The notes beneath the pieces are model-generated. The model saw only the letters and a program-made list of their open reading frames with translations, made no database searches and had not been told where the DNA came from. Positions 1-8,349 of a stretch of DNA of 34,888 nt are shown piece by piece. Both the position numbers and the translations under genes were made by a program. Position 1 is the first letter of the stretch. Every line of letters starts with the position of its first letter. The stretch is taken from positions 65,412-100,299 of the forward strand of contig JAGFJP010000040.1 in NCBI GenBank assembly GCA_024102665.1, written 5' to 3'. Source of the DNA: Thiogranum sp. (GTDB taxonomy: Bacteria > Pseudomonadota > Gammaproteobacteria > DSM-19610).

Positions 1-33
1 GCACCCGACTACGCCCGAGGAATCTTCCGCAGC

Positions 34-468
34 ATGATAAAACATCCGAGCCTGAAAACGGCGATGACGCCGTTCCCCTATTCCGTGCAGCGCGACACAC
101 CGTTGAGGGAAGTGCAGCAGCTCATGGAGCAGCATAAATTCCACCACCTGCCGGTTACCGAGGCGCACGCTGTGGTCGGTGTGATTACCGGTCACGACAT
201 CGCGTCGGCATTGTACCGCTGCGGAGATGCCAGCGAGCTGGATACGCTGAAGGTTCAGGACCTGTACGTCGCCGACCCCTATGTGGTGAGCATTGACGAG
301 CCCATGGACAATGTTTTGCTGACCATGGCCGAGAGGCGCATCGGTTCAGCGGTTGTTACCCGGGGCGGCAAACTGGCGGGCGTATTCACCGCTCTCGACG
401 CCTGCCGCTGTTTCGGCGATTTCCTGCGTTCGCGCTACCCGCATGGTGGCGACGACGATGCGGCGTAA
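34..468 (+). CDS. Tandem CBS-domain protein
   Basis: This 144-residue soluble protein consists almost entirely of two CBS motifs (about residues 8-56 and 72-135), forming one Bateman module. Such modules usually bind adenine nucleotides and sense energy state. The visible pattern is an MTP-type opening, 'HHLPV', 'VVGVITGHDIASAL' and a second repeat ending 'LAGVFTALDAC'. No catalytic domain is attached, so it probably acts by binding a partner. The ATG has only a distant purine stretch (GAGGA about 12 bases upstream), and the promoter lies outside the window. It converges with the mobA-like gene, whose stop is about 36 bases away. It is one of six CBS-containing proteins here. The family call is firm; ligand and partner are unknown. 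Confidence 0.88.
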   Translation: MIKHPSLKTAMTPFPYSVQRDTPLREVQQLMEQHKFHHLPVTEAHAVVGVITGHDIASALYRCGDASELDTLKVQDLYVADPYVVSIDEPMDNVLLTMAERRIGSAVVTRGGKLAGVFTALDACRCFGDFLRSRYPHGGDDDAA

Positions 469-504
469 GGAGCCGCATTACCGGCCTGCGCTGTCAACGG
501 TCGT

Positions 505-1077
505 TCAGGCGCGCGCCAGCGCCAGTTGCTCAGGCGTATCGATATCGCTGACAACGCCGGCGTCGTCGACTTCCAGCCGCCACAATTGCCGGCTGTGCCG
601 CGCGAGTATCTCGCGCGCACCGATGTCGCCGTCGAGCTGCGTCAGCCGGGTTGCGAACATGGCTCCGAATCCTGCCGGATGACCGCGCCTGCCGTGGTAG
701 AAGGGCGCGGCAAGGGCGGCGCCACCCAGTAACGCTTCGATAACGCGCCAGGTCGTCGCCGGCATCACCTGCGGCATGTCCGCCGGCAGAATGCACCAGG
801 CCTTGCTGTCTGCGCTGGCTTGCACGCCGCAGGCGATGGAAGCGCCCATGCCGCGCGCGGCCCGCGCATTGACAATGGTCTCTATGCCTGCGGACTGCAG
901 GAGCCGTTCCAGGTCCCGGTCATTCTCCCGGATCACCGCGAGCAGACGACCACACGGCGCCAGCGCAGCGGCGCTGTGCAGCACCAGTGGGCACTCACCC
1001 AGTTGCGCCAGTAACTTATTGGTCCCGAAACGCCGGCTGCCGCCGGCGGCCAGCAGGATGCCGGTAATGTCAGCCAT
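505..1077 (-). CDS. MobA-like nucleotidyltransferase (molybdenum cofactor cytidylyl/guanylyltransferase family)
   Basis: This 190-residue protein has the MobA/MocA-like NTP-transferase fold. It starts 'MADITGILLAAGGSRRFG' followed by a lysine, matching the LAAGxSxRxGxxK nucleotide-binding loop, and has a metal-binding 'LPADMPQV' segment in mid-protein. Family members attach CMP or GMP to molybdopterin-Mo, making the cofactor for xanthine dehydrogenase or CO dehydrogenase-like hydroxylases. An upstream extension of the frame is possible, but this ATG aligns with the family N-terminus. It overlaps the 3' end of xdhC by 8 bases (ATG before the xdhC TGA), which implies translational coupling. Pairing with xdhC favours a MocA-type (CMP) role, but the sequence does not settle CTP versus GTP. 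Confidence 0.86.
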   Translation of the reverse strand: MADITGILLAAGGSRRFGTNKLLAQLGECPLVLHSAAALAPCGRLLAVIRENDRDLERLLQSAGIETIVNARAARGMGASIACGVQASADSKAWCILPADMPQVMPATTWRVIEALLGGAALAAPFYHGRRGHPAGFGAMFATRLTQLDGDIGAREILARHSRQLWRLEVDDAGVVSDIDTPEQLALARA

Positions 1078-2050
1078 GCGCCGTCTGCACCCCGGGAAGC
1101 CGCTGCGCCTGGCGTTGCCGTTCGAGGACAAGCGCTGCGGCCACGGCAACAGCGATTTCGGCCGGCGTGCGGCTGCCGATGTCCAGTCCGACCGGACCTT
1201 GCAGGCGTTCCAGCTGAGCGGCCGACAGGCCGCTGCGTCGCAGGCGCTCGCGGCGTGTGCGCTGGTTGCTGGTCGAGCCCAGTGCGCCGACGTAGAAGGC
1301 GTCGCTTTGCAAGGCCGCCAGCAAGGCTGCATCGTCGAGTGCCGGCGTATGCGACAGCGCCAGCACCGCGCTGCGCGCGTCGGGGCCGAATCGGGCTATG
1401 GTTTGCGCTACCGGGGACGCTGCGAATTCGGTGCCGTCCACATGCCAGCCGGCGGCATACTCGGGGCGCGGGTCACACAGGGTCACCGCATAATCCAGCG
1501 TCATGGCCAGCTGCGCCACGCGCCGCGACAGCTCTCCCGCGCCGATGATCAGCAAACGCCAGCGCGGACCGAACACCCTGACCAGGTTGTTGTCGTCAAT
1601 ACTGAGGTCGCTGTCGATCGTCGCGGCATGCAGACTGGTTTCGCCGGTATTGAGACACACCCGCCTCGCGATGCGTTGCCGTGCCTCGATCGTGCGCAGG
1701 ACGCTGGCCAGTTGCGCGGGACTTTCGATGCATTCGAGCAGCACTTCCAGGCGCCCGCCGCAAGGCAGTCCGACGCTGGCGGTTGCCTCCCGGGTAACGC
1801 CGAACACCAGCCGCCGCGGACCGCCCGCGTCGAATTCCCCTTTCAGTACCCGCTGCACCAGTTCGTCTTCCACGCAACCGCCGGACACCGAACCGGTGAA
1901 ACGGCCGTCGGCGTGAATCGCCATCAGCGCGCCGGGTCGTCGCGGCGATGAACCCCAGGTGCGGGTGACGGTCACCAGGAACACCCGGGCGCCGCCACGC
2001 AGCCAGCGAACGGCGTCGCCCAGAACCTCGTCGTCTGTGCCGCGATCCAT
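1070..2050 (-). CDS. xdhC: XdhC/CoxI-family molybdenum hydroxylase maturation protein
   Basis: This 326-residue protein has the two-domain XdhC/CoxI layout. The N-terminal part carries 'TRTWGSSPRRPGALM' and 'GSVSGGCVEDELV', then 'LPCGGRLEVLLE'. The C-terminal half is a Rossmann domain with 'LLIIGAGELSRRVA', 'YVGALGSTSNQ' and 'GLDIGSRTPAEIAVAVAAA'. Family members bind molybdenum cofactor, assist its sulfuration and insert it into xanthine dehydrogenase-type enzymes. The ATG shares its A with the TGA of a 34-codon upstream ORF (TGATG) and has no good ribosome-binding site of its own, so it is probably translated by re-initiation. No hydroxylase structural gene is in the window. Confidence 0.92.
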   Translation of the reverse strand: MDRGTDDEVLGDAVRWLRGGARVFLVTVTRTWGSSPRRPGALMAIHADGRFTGSVSGGCVEDELVQRVLKGEFDAGGPRRLVFGVTREATASVGLPCGGRLEVLLECIESPAQLASVLRTIEARQRIARRVCLNTGETSLHAATIDSDLSIDDNNLVRVFGPRWRLLIIGAGELSRRVAQLAMTLDYAVTLCDPRPEYAAGWHVDGTEFAASPVAQTIARFGPDARSAVLALSHTPALDDAALLAALQSDAFYVGALGSTSNQRTRRERLRRSGLSAAQLERLQGPVGLDIGSRTPAEIAVAVAAALVLERQRQAQRLPGVQTAHG

Positions 2051-2154
2051 CAGTTTGCAATCTCGATCGGTGGACCGCGCAACGGCCCCGGCAAGGGCCT
2101 GCCGGACCCGGTTCGCAGGCCCTGGATTGCCCCGATGACGCCGGTTTCGATCAT
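2050..2154 (-). CDS. 34-residue ORF coupled to xdhC, function unknown
   Basis: This short ORF encodes 34 residues, beginning MIETGVIGAIQGLR and ending in a Gly/Pro-rich tail (PLPGPLRGPPIEIAN). It is preceded by a textbook ribosome-binding site, GGAGG six bases before the ATG, the best in this part of the window. Its stop overlaps the xdhC start as TGATG. It has no cysteine, signal peptide or membrane span. It could be a real small protein acting with XdhC, or a coupling ORF that delivers ribosomes to xdhC. I do not recognise the peptide. Confidence 0.55.
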   Translation of the reverse strand: MIETGVIGAIQGLRTGSGRPLPGPLRGPPIEIAN

Positions 2155-2182
2155 GGTGGTCCTCCGGTTCGGCTCAGTACTA

Positions 2183-2209
2183 TTAATAGCAGATAACTCA
2201 GGTCTGCAA
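2183..2209 (-). promoter_or_regulatory. Possible weak promoter for the small ORF-xdhC-mobA operon
   Basis: The minus strand carries TTGCAG (2209-2204) and TATTAA (2188-2183) separated by 15 bases, about 30 bases upstream of the 34-codon ORF. The stretch is AT-richer than its surroundings. Spacing is short and the -10 matches only four of six positions, so this is a candidate only. The 170-base gap after the amidase gene makes an independent promoter reasonable. Confidence 0.25.
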
Positions 2210-2325
2210 GCCGTGCGGCGTGCCCGGCCCGGTACCAGTGCGCCCGTACCCGAACAGTGCCTGACGCATGAAACGGCAGGGGTTTTCGGAAACACGGCGC
2301 CCGCGTGAACTCCCCATCGGCTGCC

Positions 2326-3903
2326 TCAGCGCAGGGGACCGAAGCCCGCGGGCGGGCGACGATGCCGGGTGGCCTGTTCGTAGGCGTAGGCATACTGAAA
2401 CAGTTTGTGCTCGTCGAACGGGCGGGCCAGCAGTTGCAGGCCCAGCGGCAGACCGGTGCGGGTGAATCCCATGGGCACCGTGATAGCGGGCTGGCCGGTG
2501 TGCGGCGCGATCACCGGGCTGTTGTTGCCATGCGGACTGTCGTGGTCGCCGATACGCCGCGGCGGATTGTTCCAGGACGGATAGATGATGGCATCGATGT
2601 CCGCTGATTCCATCGCTGCCACAACGGCATCGAGGAACCGGTGGCGACGCGGATCGCCATCGACACCGACACACGGCGGGTCCTGCGCAGCGGGATCGCC
2701 GTCGACACTCATCGCCCACTGCATGGCCTGTGCGCTGCCTGGCAGGTAACGCTTGCTGTCGGCGACTTCATCCAGGCTGCGCAGCGGCGCGGCGTCGCCG
2801 AGGGATTGCAGATAGTTTTTCAGATCGAAGCGAAACCGGCTGCAGAAGCCGGTGGCGTTGCTCAACTGTTCGAAATCCGGAATATCGAACGGATCGACGA
2901 TCACAGCACCGGCCTTGCGCAGGTCGGCGATGGCCTGTTCCATGACTTGCGCCACTTCCGCATCCGCCGTGGCGGTATCCACAAGATCACGCAATACGCC
3001 GAGGCGCGCGCCCCCCAGCCCGTCGCGTTGCAGCCAGGGCCGGTAATCGCCCTTGACGCGGCCCCGGGCGGACGCGCTGACCGGGTCGGCGGCATCGTAA
3101 CCGGCCAGCACCCCGAAGGCGATGGCGGCGTCGCTCACGGTGCGCGTCAGGGGGCCGCCGACGTCGCGGTTCGACAGCAGGGGCACGATGCCGTCGCGAC
3201 TGGTGGCGCCGATGGTGGAACGCATGCCGACCAGCGCCAGGTGCGAGGCCGGGCCGCGAATCGAATTGCCGGTGTCGCTGCCCATGCCGATGATGCCGAA
3301 ACTTGCGGCGATGGCCGACGCGGTTCCGCCGCTGGAACCGGCCGGCACCCGCTCGAGGTCATAGGCGTTGCGTGTTTCACCGTGCGTGGAGCTGATGGTT
3401 TCGTAAGGGCTGAACGCCCATTCGCCCATGTTGGATTTGGCGATCACGATGGCATCCTGTGCGCGCAGGCGTCTTACCATGAAGGCGTCGTCCGGCGGCA
3501 ACGAGCCGCGCAGGGCGATGGAGCCGGCCTCGGTCGGCATATCCGCGGTGTCGAAGTTGTCTTTAAGAATGACCGGAATGCAATGCAGTTCGCGCATCCG
3601 ACCGGTCTGCGCGAACTGCCTGTCGAGTCGCCGGGCGCGGTCGATGGCGCCGGCGTTGATGTGAATGATGGCGTTGAGTCCGCGCGGCTGGTCGTAGGCA
3701 TCGATGCGCTGCAGGTGATGGCGCGTGAGTTGTTCGCAGTTGATGCGACCGCTCGCGATGGCCCGGTGGGCCCGGGTAATGGTGAGTTCGACGACATCGA
3801 AATCCGGCGCCGCCGTGTCGGTGCGCACGGGGGGCGCGCAAGCGGCGATCAGTCCGATGCCGGCAGCAAGCGCACAGGCCTGCAGCAGCGAACGCAACGA
3901 CAT
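2326..3903 (-). CDS. Amidase-signature family lipoprotein
   Basis: This 525-residue protein is an amidase-signature enzyme with the Ser-cisSer-Lys triad. Lys114 lies in 'PVILKDNFDT', the cis-Ser (about 191) in 'PAGSSGGTASAIAA', and the nucleophile Ser214 in 'GSDTGNSIRGPAS'. Family members hydrolyse carboxamides, including peptide amides. The N-terminus is a lipoprotein signal: a hydrophobic stretch ending LIAAC with Cys22 as the predicted lipidated residue, so it is probably membrane-anchored and extracytoplasmic. Substrate is not predictable. I chose the ATG at 3903, which overlaps the TGA of the TlpA-like gene (TGATG); a GTG lies one codon upstream. It is the third gene of an envelope operon. 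Confidence 0.9.
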   Translation of the reverse strand: MSLRSLLQACALAAGIGLIAACAPPVRTDTAAPDFDVVELTITRAHRAIASGRINCEQLTRHHLQRIDAYDQPRGLNAIIHINAGAIDRARRLDRQFAQTGRMRELHCIPVILKDNFDTADMPTEAGSIALRGSLPPDDAFMVRRLRAQDAIVIAKSNMGEWAFSPYETISSTHGETRNAYDLERVPAGSSGGTASAIAASFGIIGMGSDTGNSIRGPASHLALVGMRSTIGATSRDGIVPLLSNRDVGGPLTRTVSDAAIAFGVLAGYDAADPVSASARGRVKGDYRPWLQRDGLGGARLGVLRDLVDTATADAEVAQVMEQAIADLRKAGAVIVDPFDIPDFEQLSNATGFCSRFRFDLKNYLQSLGDAAPLRSLDEVADSKRYLPGSAQAMQWAMSVDGDPAAQDPPCVGVDGDPRRHRFLDAVVAAMESADIDAIIYPSWNNPPRRIGDHDSPHGNNSPVIAPHTGQPAITVPMGFTRTGLPLGLQLLARPFDEHKLFQYAYAYEQATRHRRPPAGFGPLR

Positions 3904-4433
3904 CACTCAGCGATCATCCTGCGCAGTAAATCCAGGTACTCGGGAGAATCCCAGGGCCGGCCGCCGAGCGCCAGGTAGCGCAATTTGCCCTGTGGATCGA
4001 CGAAATAGGTCGACGGCAGTCCGCGCGGCTGCCAGCGTTCCGTGACCAGTCCGTCGTTATCCATCAGCGGCGTGATATCCGGCGCCACCGCCGCCAGGAA
4101 GGCGAACACGGTGTCCTCGGATTCGGCGGTGTTGATCAAAACGATTTCCAGTTCGTCGGAGTCGAACAGGGGATAGATCGCCTGGATGGTGGGCATTTCT
4201 TCGCGGCAGGGACCGCACCAGGTGGCCCAGAAATGCACGAATACCCAGCGACCGCGCGCGGCCTCGAGATTCCAGGTGTCGCCGTCCATGTTGTTGAGCT
4301 GCAAAGGCGGAGCGTCGCGGCCGTCCAGCGGCAGAATGCCTTTCGGCAGACGGTCGAGCGCGAATGCCGTTGCGCTGGCGGCGTACATCAGCAGCGTGGC
4401 GAGCACGCATTTCAGGGTGTGTCGGTAACGCAA
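3903..4433 (-). CDS. TlpA/ResA-like secreted thioredoxin-fold protein
   Basis: This 176-residue protein has an N-terminal signal peptide (hydrophobic core about 9-22, likely cleavage after AFA at 25) followed by a thioredoxin fold. The active site is WCGPC (Cys73 and Cys76) within 'VHFWATWCGPCREEMPT'; the cis-proline loop is 'RGLPSTYFVDPQG'. TlpA/ResA proteins reduce disulfides in the periplasm, for cytochrome c maturation or specific partners. No cytochrome maturation gene is near. The start overlaps the preceding gene by 22 bases and the stop overlaps the amidase start. Co-translation suggests it keeps one of its operon partners reduced, which is inference. Confidence 0.92.
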   Translation of the reverse strand: MRYRHTLKCVLATLLMYAASATAFALDRLPKGILPLDGRDAPPLQLNNMDGDTWNLEAARGRWVFVHFWATWCGPCREEMPTIQAIYPLFDSDELEIVLINTAESEDTVFAFLAAVAPDITPLMDNDGLVTERWQPRGLPSTYFVDPQGKLRYLALGGRPWDSPEYLDLLRRMIAE

Positions 4434-4978
4434 GGGACATCCTCGAAGACGACGGTTTTGAGCGGGCCCTGTCGGTCGGCGCCGGTGCGGAACCTGGCGG
4501 TCAGGGTAAAGGGCTGCGGCTGGCGCGGAATGACGACACTGCCGCCCACGCTTTCATCGAGACGCAGGTCGCGAACCTCGGGCATCAGTGTCCAGCCAAA
4601 CGTGGACTGGTGCGCTTGCGGCAGCGCGGTCTGTCGCCATTGTTCAGTCCAGTAGTCGCGCTTGATGCGGGGAATGGGCTCGCCGTTGCGCGTGAACTGC
4701 CAGTTATCCAGTTCCAGCCACAGCACATCAATCGCCTTGTTGTGAATGATGGGCGTGACGAAACAGGTGGCGAGAATCCGCTCGATGCTGTCGCGGTCGA
4801 ACTCGCGGGCGATGTAAAACGCGGTGAGTTGCGCAGGGCTGCGCAACACCAGCCGGATATAGACGTCCTGGTCTTCATATTCGCGCGATTGCGGCTGTTG
4901 CGCGAAAGCGGGCGTACAGAGCATTACACCCAGCAAGGCCAGCGTTCCGGCAACAGCCAACGACGAAGAAAAGTTCAT
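4412..4978 (-). CDS. Secreted protein of unknown function
   Basis: This 188-residue protein starts with a clear signal peptide (MNFSSSLAVAGTLALLG, likely cleavage after a TPAFA motif), so it is exported. The mature part is polar, with no transmembrane segment and two cysteines, one at 'ILATCFVTP' and one near the C-terminus ('EDVPCVTDTP'). I recognise no family. The ATG at 4978 gives the cleaner signal peptide; another ATG lies four codons upstream. Neither has a strong ribosome-binding site. It is the first gene of the operon with the TlpA-like protein and the amidase lipoprotein, overlapping the former by 22 bases. Its two cysteines could be TlpA substrates, which is speculation. Confidence 0.75.
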   Translation of the reverse strand: MNFSSSLAVAGTLALLGVMLCTPAFAQQPQSREYEDQDVYIRLVLRSPAQLTAFYIAREFDRDSIERILATCFVTPIIHNKAIDVLWLELDNWQFTRNGEPIPRIKRDYWTEQWRQTALPQAHQSTFGWTLMPEVRDLRLDESVGGSVVIPRQPQPFTLTARFRTGADRQGPLKTVVFEDVPCVTDTP

Positions 4979-5117
4979 GCACGCGAGCATAGGCCAGTGC
5001 CTGCATCTGTTCCACCCCCGCGATAGGATCCGGCGGCGTCACGACGATGTACGACAGGGCGCGCATGAGGCACATTGCCTTTTGACACCGCGCGCTGACT
5101 CGGGAACACTGCGCGAC

Positions 5118-6878
5118 GTGAAACGGCAAGGTGAATGGTTACAGCGCTGGTCGGAACGGATGCAACGCCGGCTGGAGCAGTTTCGCGTGCAGTTGTCGCG
5201 CGCCGATGCCATTGTGCCGCTGTCGGTGCTGGGGCTGATCGCGGGGACACTGGCGGCGCTGACGGTCATCGCGCTGCGTCTGCTGGTCGATTATGCGCAG
5301 GTGGCCCTGTACGGCATCGAAACGCCGGAGGATTTCGAAGCCATGTCGCCGGGCTTGCGCGCCGGCGCCGCTATCGCCGGCGGGGCGCTGGTCGCGTTGC
5401 TGTTCCGTTTCATACCCGACGACGGGCAGCGCGTCGGCGTGCTGCACATCCTGGAGCGCCTGGCGTTCCACCAGGGGCGGCTGCCATTGCGCAATGCGCT
5501 GGTGCAGTTCGTCGGCGGCGCGGTGACCATGATCGCTGGGCACTCGGTCGGCAGGGAAGGGCCGAGCGCGCACCTGGGTGCGGCCAGCAGCAACCTGCCG
5601 GCGCAGGCGCTGCATCTGCCGCATAACAGCCTGCGGGTGCTGGCCGCCTGCGGTGCGGCGGCGGGCATCGCCGCTTCGTTCAATACACCGCTGGCCGGTG
5701 CGGCGTTCGCCATGGAAGTGCTGCTCATGGAGTACACGGTGGCCGGCTTCGCGCCCGTGCTGCTCGCCACCGTCAGCGCTACGGCCCTGACCCGTGCCGT
5801 GTTCGGCAATGATCTGGCCTATACGGTTCCGCCCCTGTCGCTGGGTTCTCTCTACGAGCTTCCCTACATCCTGATGTGCGGCCTGCTTATCGGATTGCTG
5901 GCGGGCGGCTTCAACGGGCTTTTCCAGTGGGTGTCGGTGCAGGGGCAGAGGCTGTCCGGCTGGCAGAGGCCGCTGCTTGGCGGTGTGCTGGTGGCGTTGT
6001 GCGGTCTGCTGGTGCCGCAAGTGATGGGTATCGGTAACGATACGGTGAACGCCATTTTCGCTGCTGAAACCGGCCTGCAGTTTCTGGCAGCGGTTCTGCT
6101 GGTCAAGATTATCGCGACCATCGGCGGCATCGGCCTGGGTCTGCCGGGCGGCATCATCGGACCGACCTTGTTCATCGGTGCGGCGGCCGGTGGTCTGCTG
6201 GGAGCCCTGGGCGTCATGCTCGGCATCAACGGTGCGGAATCGCTCGGTCTTTACGCCATGATCGGCATGGGCGCCATGATGGCCGGTACCATGCAGGCGC
6301 CGATGGCCGGACTGATCGCCATCCTGGAACTCACCGGCGAGCCCGACTTCATCCTGCCCGGCATGCTGGCGGTGGTGGCCGCCACCATCGCCGCCGGCCG
6401 CATCGTGCGGCGCGAGTCGCTGTTCCAGAGCCTGTTGCGCGCGCGTGGCCTGGATTACCGCAACGATCCCGTGGTTCAGTCGCTGCGACGTATCGGTGTG
6501 GCGAGTATCATGGATCGCCGCGTGGTGGCGCTGAGCCGCGAAGCCAGCGCCGCTTCCGTGGATCGCGCGCTCGCCGCCCAGCCGCTGTGGGTGCTGTTGC
6601 GGGAAACCGGGGAGGCGGATCTGCTGCTGGCCGCGGTGGACCTGGTGCGGGCGCGCAGGGAAACACCCGATGCGCAATCATACGACCTGCTTGCGGTGCC
6701 CGGCGAGCGGCTGCTGGCGGTGCCGATCGACATGGGCGCGACCCTGCAGGAAGCCTGGGACAAGTTGCACGATAGCAATGCCGCGCTGTTATACGTCATC
6801 AGCCAGACGGTGCCGGGCATCCCGCGCGTAGTGGGCGTTTTGACGCGCGAGGATATCGAGAGCAGCTATCGCTACTGA
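5118..6878 (+). CDS. ClC-family chloride transporter with C-terminal CBS-like region
   Basis: This protein of about 586 residues has the ClC fold, with about ten or more hydrophobic segments from residue 33 to 440. 'VGREGPSAHLGAAS' contains the gating glutamate (about E147), and 'GLPGGIIGPTLFIGAA' corresponds to the GIFAP region. A glutamate in 'FAMEVLLMEY' (about E200) aligns with the proton glutamate of antiporter ClCs, so Cl-/H+ exchange is favoured. The usual first selectivity motif GSGIP is replaced by 'RVGVLHI'. The C-terminal ~130 residues resemble a degenerate CBS pair ('VASIMDRRVVALSREA', 'GVLTREDIESSYRY'). The frame is open from 4977, but that would overlap the divergent gene. I chose GTG 5118; ATG 5160 is an alternative. 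Confidence 0.9.
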   Translation: MKRQGEWLQRWSERMQRRLEQFRVQLSRADAIVPLSVLGLIAGTLAALTVIALRLLVDYAQVALYGIETPEDFEAMSPGLRAGAAIAGGALVALLFRFIPDDGQRVGVLHILERLAFHQGRLPLRNALVQFVGGAVTMIAGHSVGREGPSAHLGAASSNLPAQALHLPHNSLRVLAACGAAAGIAASFNTPLAGAAFAMEVLLMEYTVAGFAPVLLATVSATALTRAVFGNDLAYTVPPLSLGSLYELPYILMCGLLIGLLAGGFNGLFQWVSVQGQRLSGWQRPLLGGVLVALCGLLVPQVMGIGNDTVNAIFAAETGLQFLAAVLLVKIIATIGGIGLGLPGGIIGPTLFIGAAAGGLLGALGVMLGINGAESLGLYAMIGMGAMMAGTMQAPMAGLIAILELTGEPDFILPGMLAVVAATIAAGRIVRRESLFQSLLRARGLDYRNDPVVQSLRRIGVASIMDRRVVALSREASAASVDRALAAQPLWVLLRETGEADLLLAAVDLVRARRETPDAQSYDLLAVPGERLLAVPIDMGATLQEAWDKLHDSNAALLYVISQTVPGIPRVVGVLTREDIESSYRY

Positions 6879-6956
6879 AGCGGCCGCAACTCATGCATCC
6901 GCCTGCGTGTGCCGCTAGGAGTCATGGATTTTGACAGGGAATTGATAAAGGAAAGT

Positions 6957-8327
6957 ATGAACGAGGATCGCATCGACGCGCGCATTTCGCCGCAGGGGCA
7001 CCTGGACGTTCTGTCCAGGTTTGAAGTCAGCAAATTGCTCGATACCAGCCAGGGCGGGTTGTACAACCTGTTCCGCAACTGCTCGCTGGCCGTTCTCAAC
7101 AGTGGCAGCTACCAGGATGATGGCAAGGAGCTGCTGGAGAAATACCGCTCTTTCGACATCCGGGTGCTCCAGGAAGAACGCGGCATAAAGCTGGAGCTGA
7201 AGAACGCTCCGTCCAGCGCCTTTGTCGACGGCAAGATGATCAAGGGCATCAACGAACATCTTTTCGCGGTGTTGCGCGACGTCGTCTATATCAATGACGA
7301 GATCAATGACAATCCCAAGCTCGATCTGGCGACTTCGGACGGCGTCACCAATGCGGTGTTTCACATCCTGCGCAACGCCAGCATCCTGCGTCCCATGACC
7401 AATCCGCACCTCGTGGTGTGCTGGGGAGGGCATTCCATCACCCGCGACGAGTACGACTACACCAAGGAAGTCGGTTACCAGATGGGATTGCGCGGTCTGG
7501 ATATCTGCACCGGTTGTGGACCGGGCGCCATGAAAGGCCCGATGAAGGGCGCCACCATCGGTCACGCCAAGCAACGCATCAGCGGTGGTCAGTACCTGGG
7601 TATCTCCGAGCCCGGCATTATCGCCGCCGAGTCACCCAATCCCATCGTCAACGACCTGGTGATCATGCCGGATATCGAAAAGCGCCTGGAAGCCTTTGTG
7701 CGCACCGGTCATGCCATCGTGGTGTTCCCGGGCGGCGCCGGTACCACGGAGGAGATTCTCTACCTACTCGGCATCCTGCTGCATCCCGACAATGTCGACA
7801 TTCCGTTCCCGCTGGTGTTTACCGGGCCGGAAAACTCCGCCGACTATTTCCGGCAGATCCACCAGTTCATCGCCGACACGCTGGGCATCGAGGCGCAGCA
7901 GCGGTACAAGATCATCATCGATGATCCGGTGCGCGTCGCTCACGAAGTGCAGGCAGGCATTGCGCAGGTGCGCGCATTCCGCAAGGAAAGGGATGACGCC
8001 TACTACTTCAACTGGCTGCTCAAGGTCGATCGTGAGTTCCAGACGCCGTTCGTGCCGAGCCACGAGAACATGCGCAACCTGGAACTGCACAGGGACCAGC
8101 CGGGACATCTTCTGGCTGCGAATTTGCGGCGGGCGTTTTCCGGCATCGTCGCGGGCAACGTCAAGGACGAGGGAATACGTGCCATTGAGCAGCATGGCCA
8201 TTTCGAAATCCGTGGCGACGCCGGCATCATGGAGCCGATGGACGCTCTGCTCAGCGCCTTTGTCGCCCAGCACCGCATGAAACTGCCGGGCAGGCGCTAC
8301 GTTCCCTGTTATCGCATTATCAAATGA
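6957..8327 (+). CDS. ppnN: Nucleotide 5'-monophosphate nucleosidase PpnN (YgdH)
   Basis: This 456-residue protein matches E. coli PpnN/YgdH nearly end to end, including 'LFRNCSLAVLNSGS', 'VVCWGGHSI', 'ICTGCGPGAM', 'IMPDIEKRLEAFVR', the LOG-type phosphoribohydrolase motif 'PGGAGTTEE' and the ending 'FVAQHRMKLPGRRYVPCY'. PpnN splits nucleoside monophosphates into base and ribose 5-phosphate and is stimulated by (p)ppGpp in E. coli. I chose the ATG at 6957 because the product then starts like the E. coli protein (454 residues) and AAGGA lies just upstream; ATG 6924 with AGGAG is the alternative. It stands alone, about 80 bases after the ClC gene, so it may be co-transcribed with it. Confidence 0.95.
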   Translation: MNEDRIDARISPQGHLDVLSRFEVSKLLDTSQGGLYNLFRNCSLAVLNSGSYQDDGKELLEKYRSFDIRVLQEERGIKLELKNAPSSAFVDGKMIKGINEHLFAVLRDVVYINDEINDNPKLDLATSDGVTNAVFHILRNASILRPMTNPHLVVCWGGHSITRDEYDYTKEVGYQMGLRGLDICTGCGPGAMKGPMKGATIGHAKQRISGGQYLGISEPGIIAAESPNPIVNDLVIMPDIEKRLEAFVRTGHAIVVFPGGAGTTEEILYLLGILLHPDNVDIPFPLVFTGPENSADYFRQIHQFIADTLGIEAQQRYKIIIDDPVRVAHEVQAGIAQVRAFRKERDDAYYFNWLLKVDREFQTPFVPSHENMRNLELHRDQPGHLLAANLRRAFSGIVAGNVKDEGIRAIEQHGHFEIRGDAGIMEPMDALLSAFVAQHRMKLPGRRYVPCYRIIK

Positions 8328-8349
8328 CGCCGCGCCGGCGCGCGAAAAA

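Noticed and set aside
5139-6677. Long antisense frame opposite the ClC gene (512 codons)
   Set aside because: Gln/His/Arg-rich shadow of a membrane-protein gene.
6931-6961. Consensus TTGACA followed by TATGAA before ppnN
   Set aside because: The spacing is 19 bases and the -10 would overlap the chosen start codon, so transcription would begin inside the gene.
8333-8345. GC-rich palindrome CGCGCCGGCGCG after ppnN as a terminator
   Set aside because: No T-run follows on the plus strand, and the palindrome has almost no loop.
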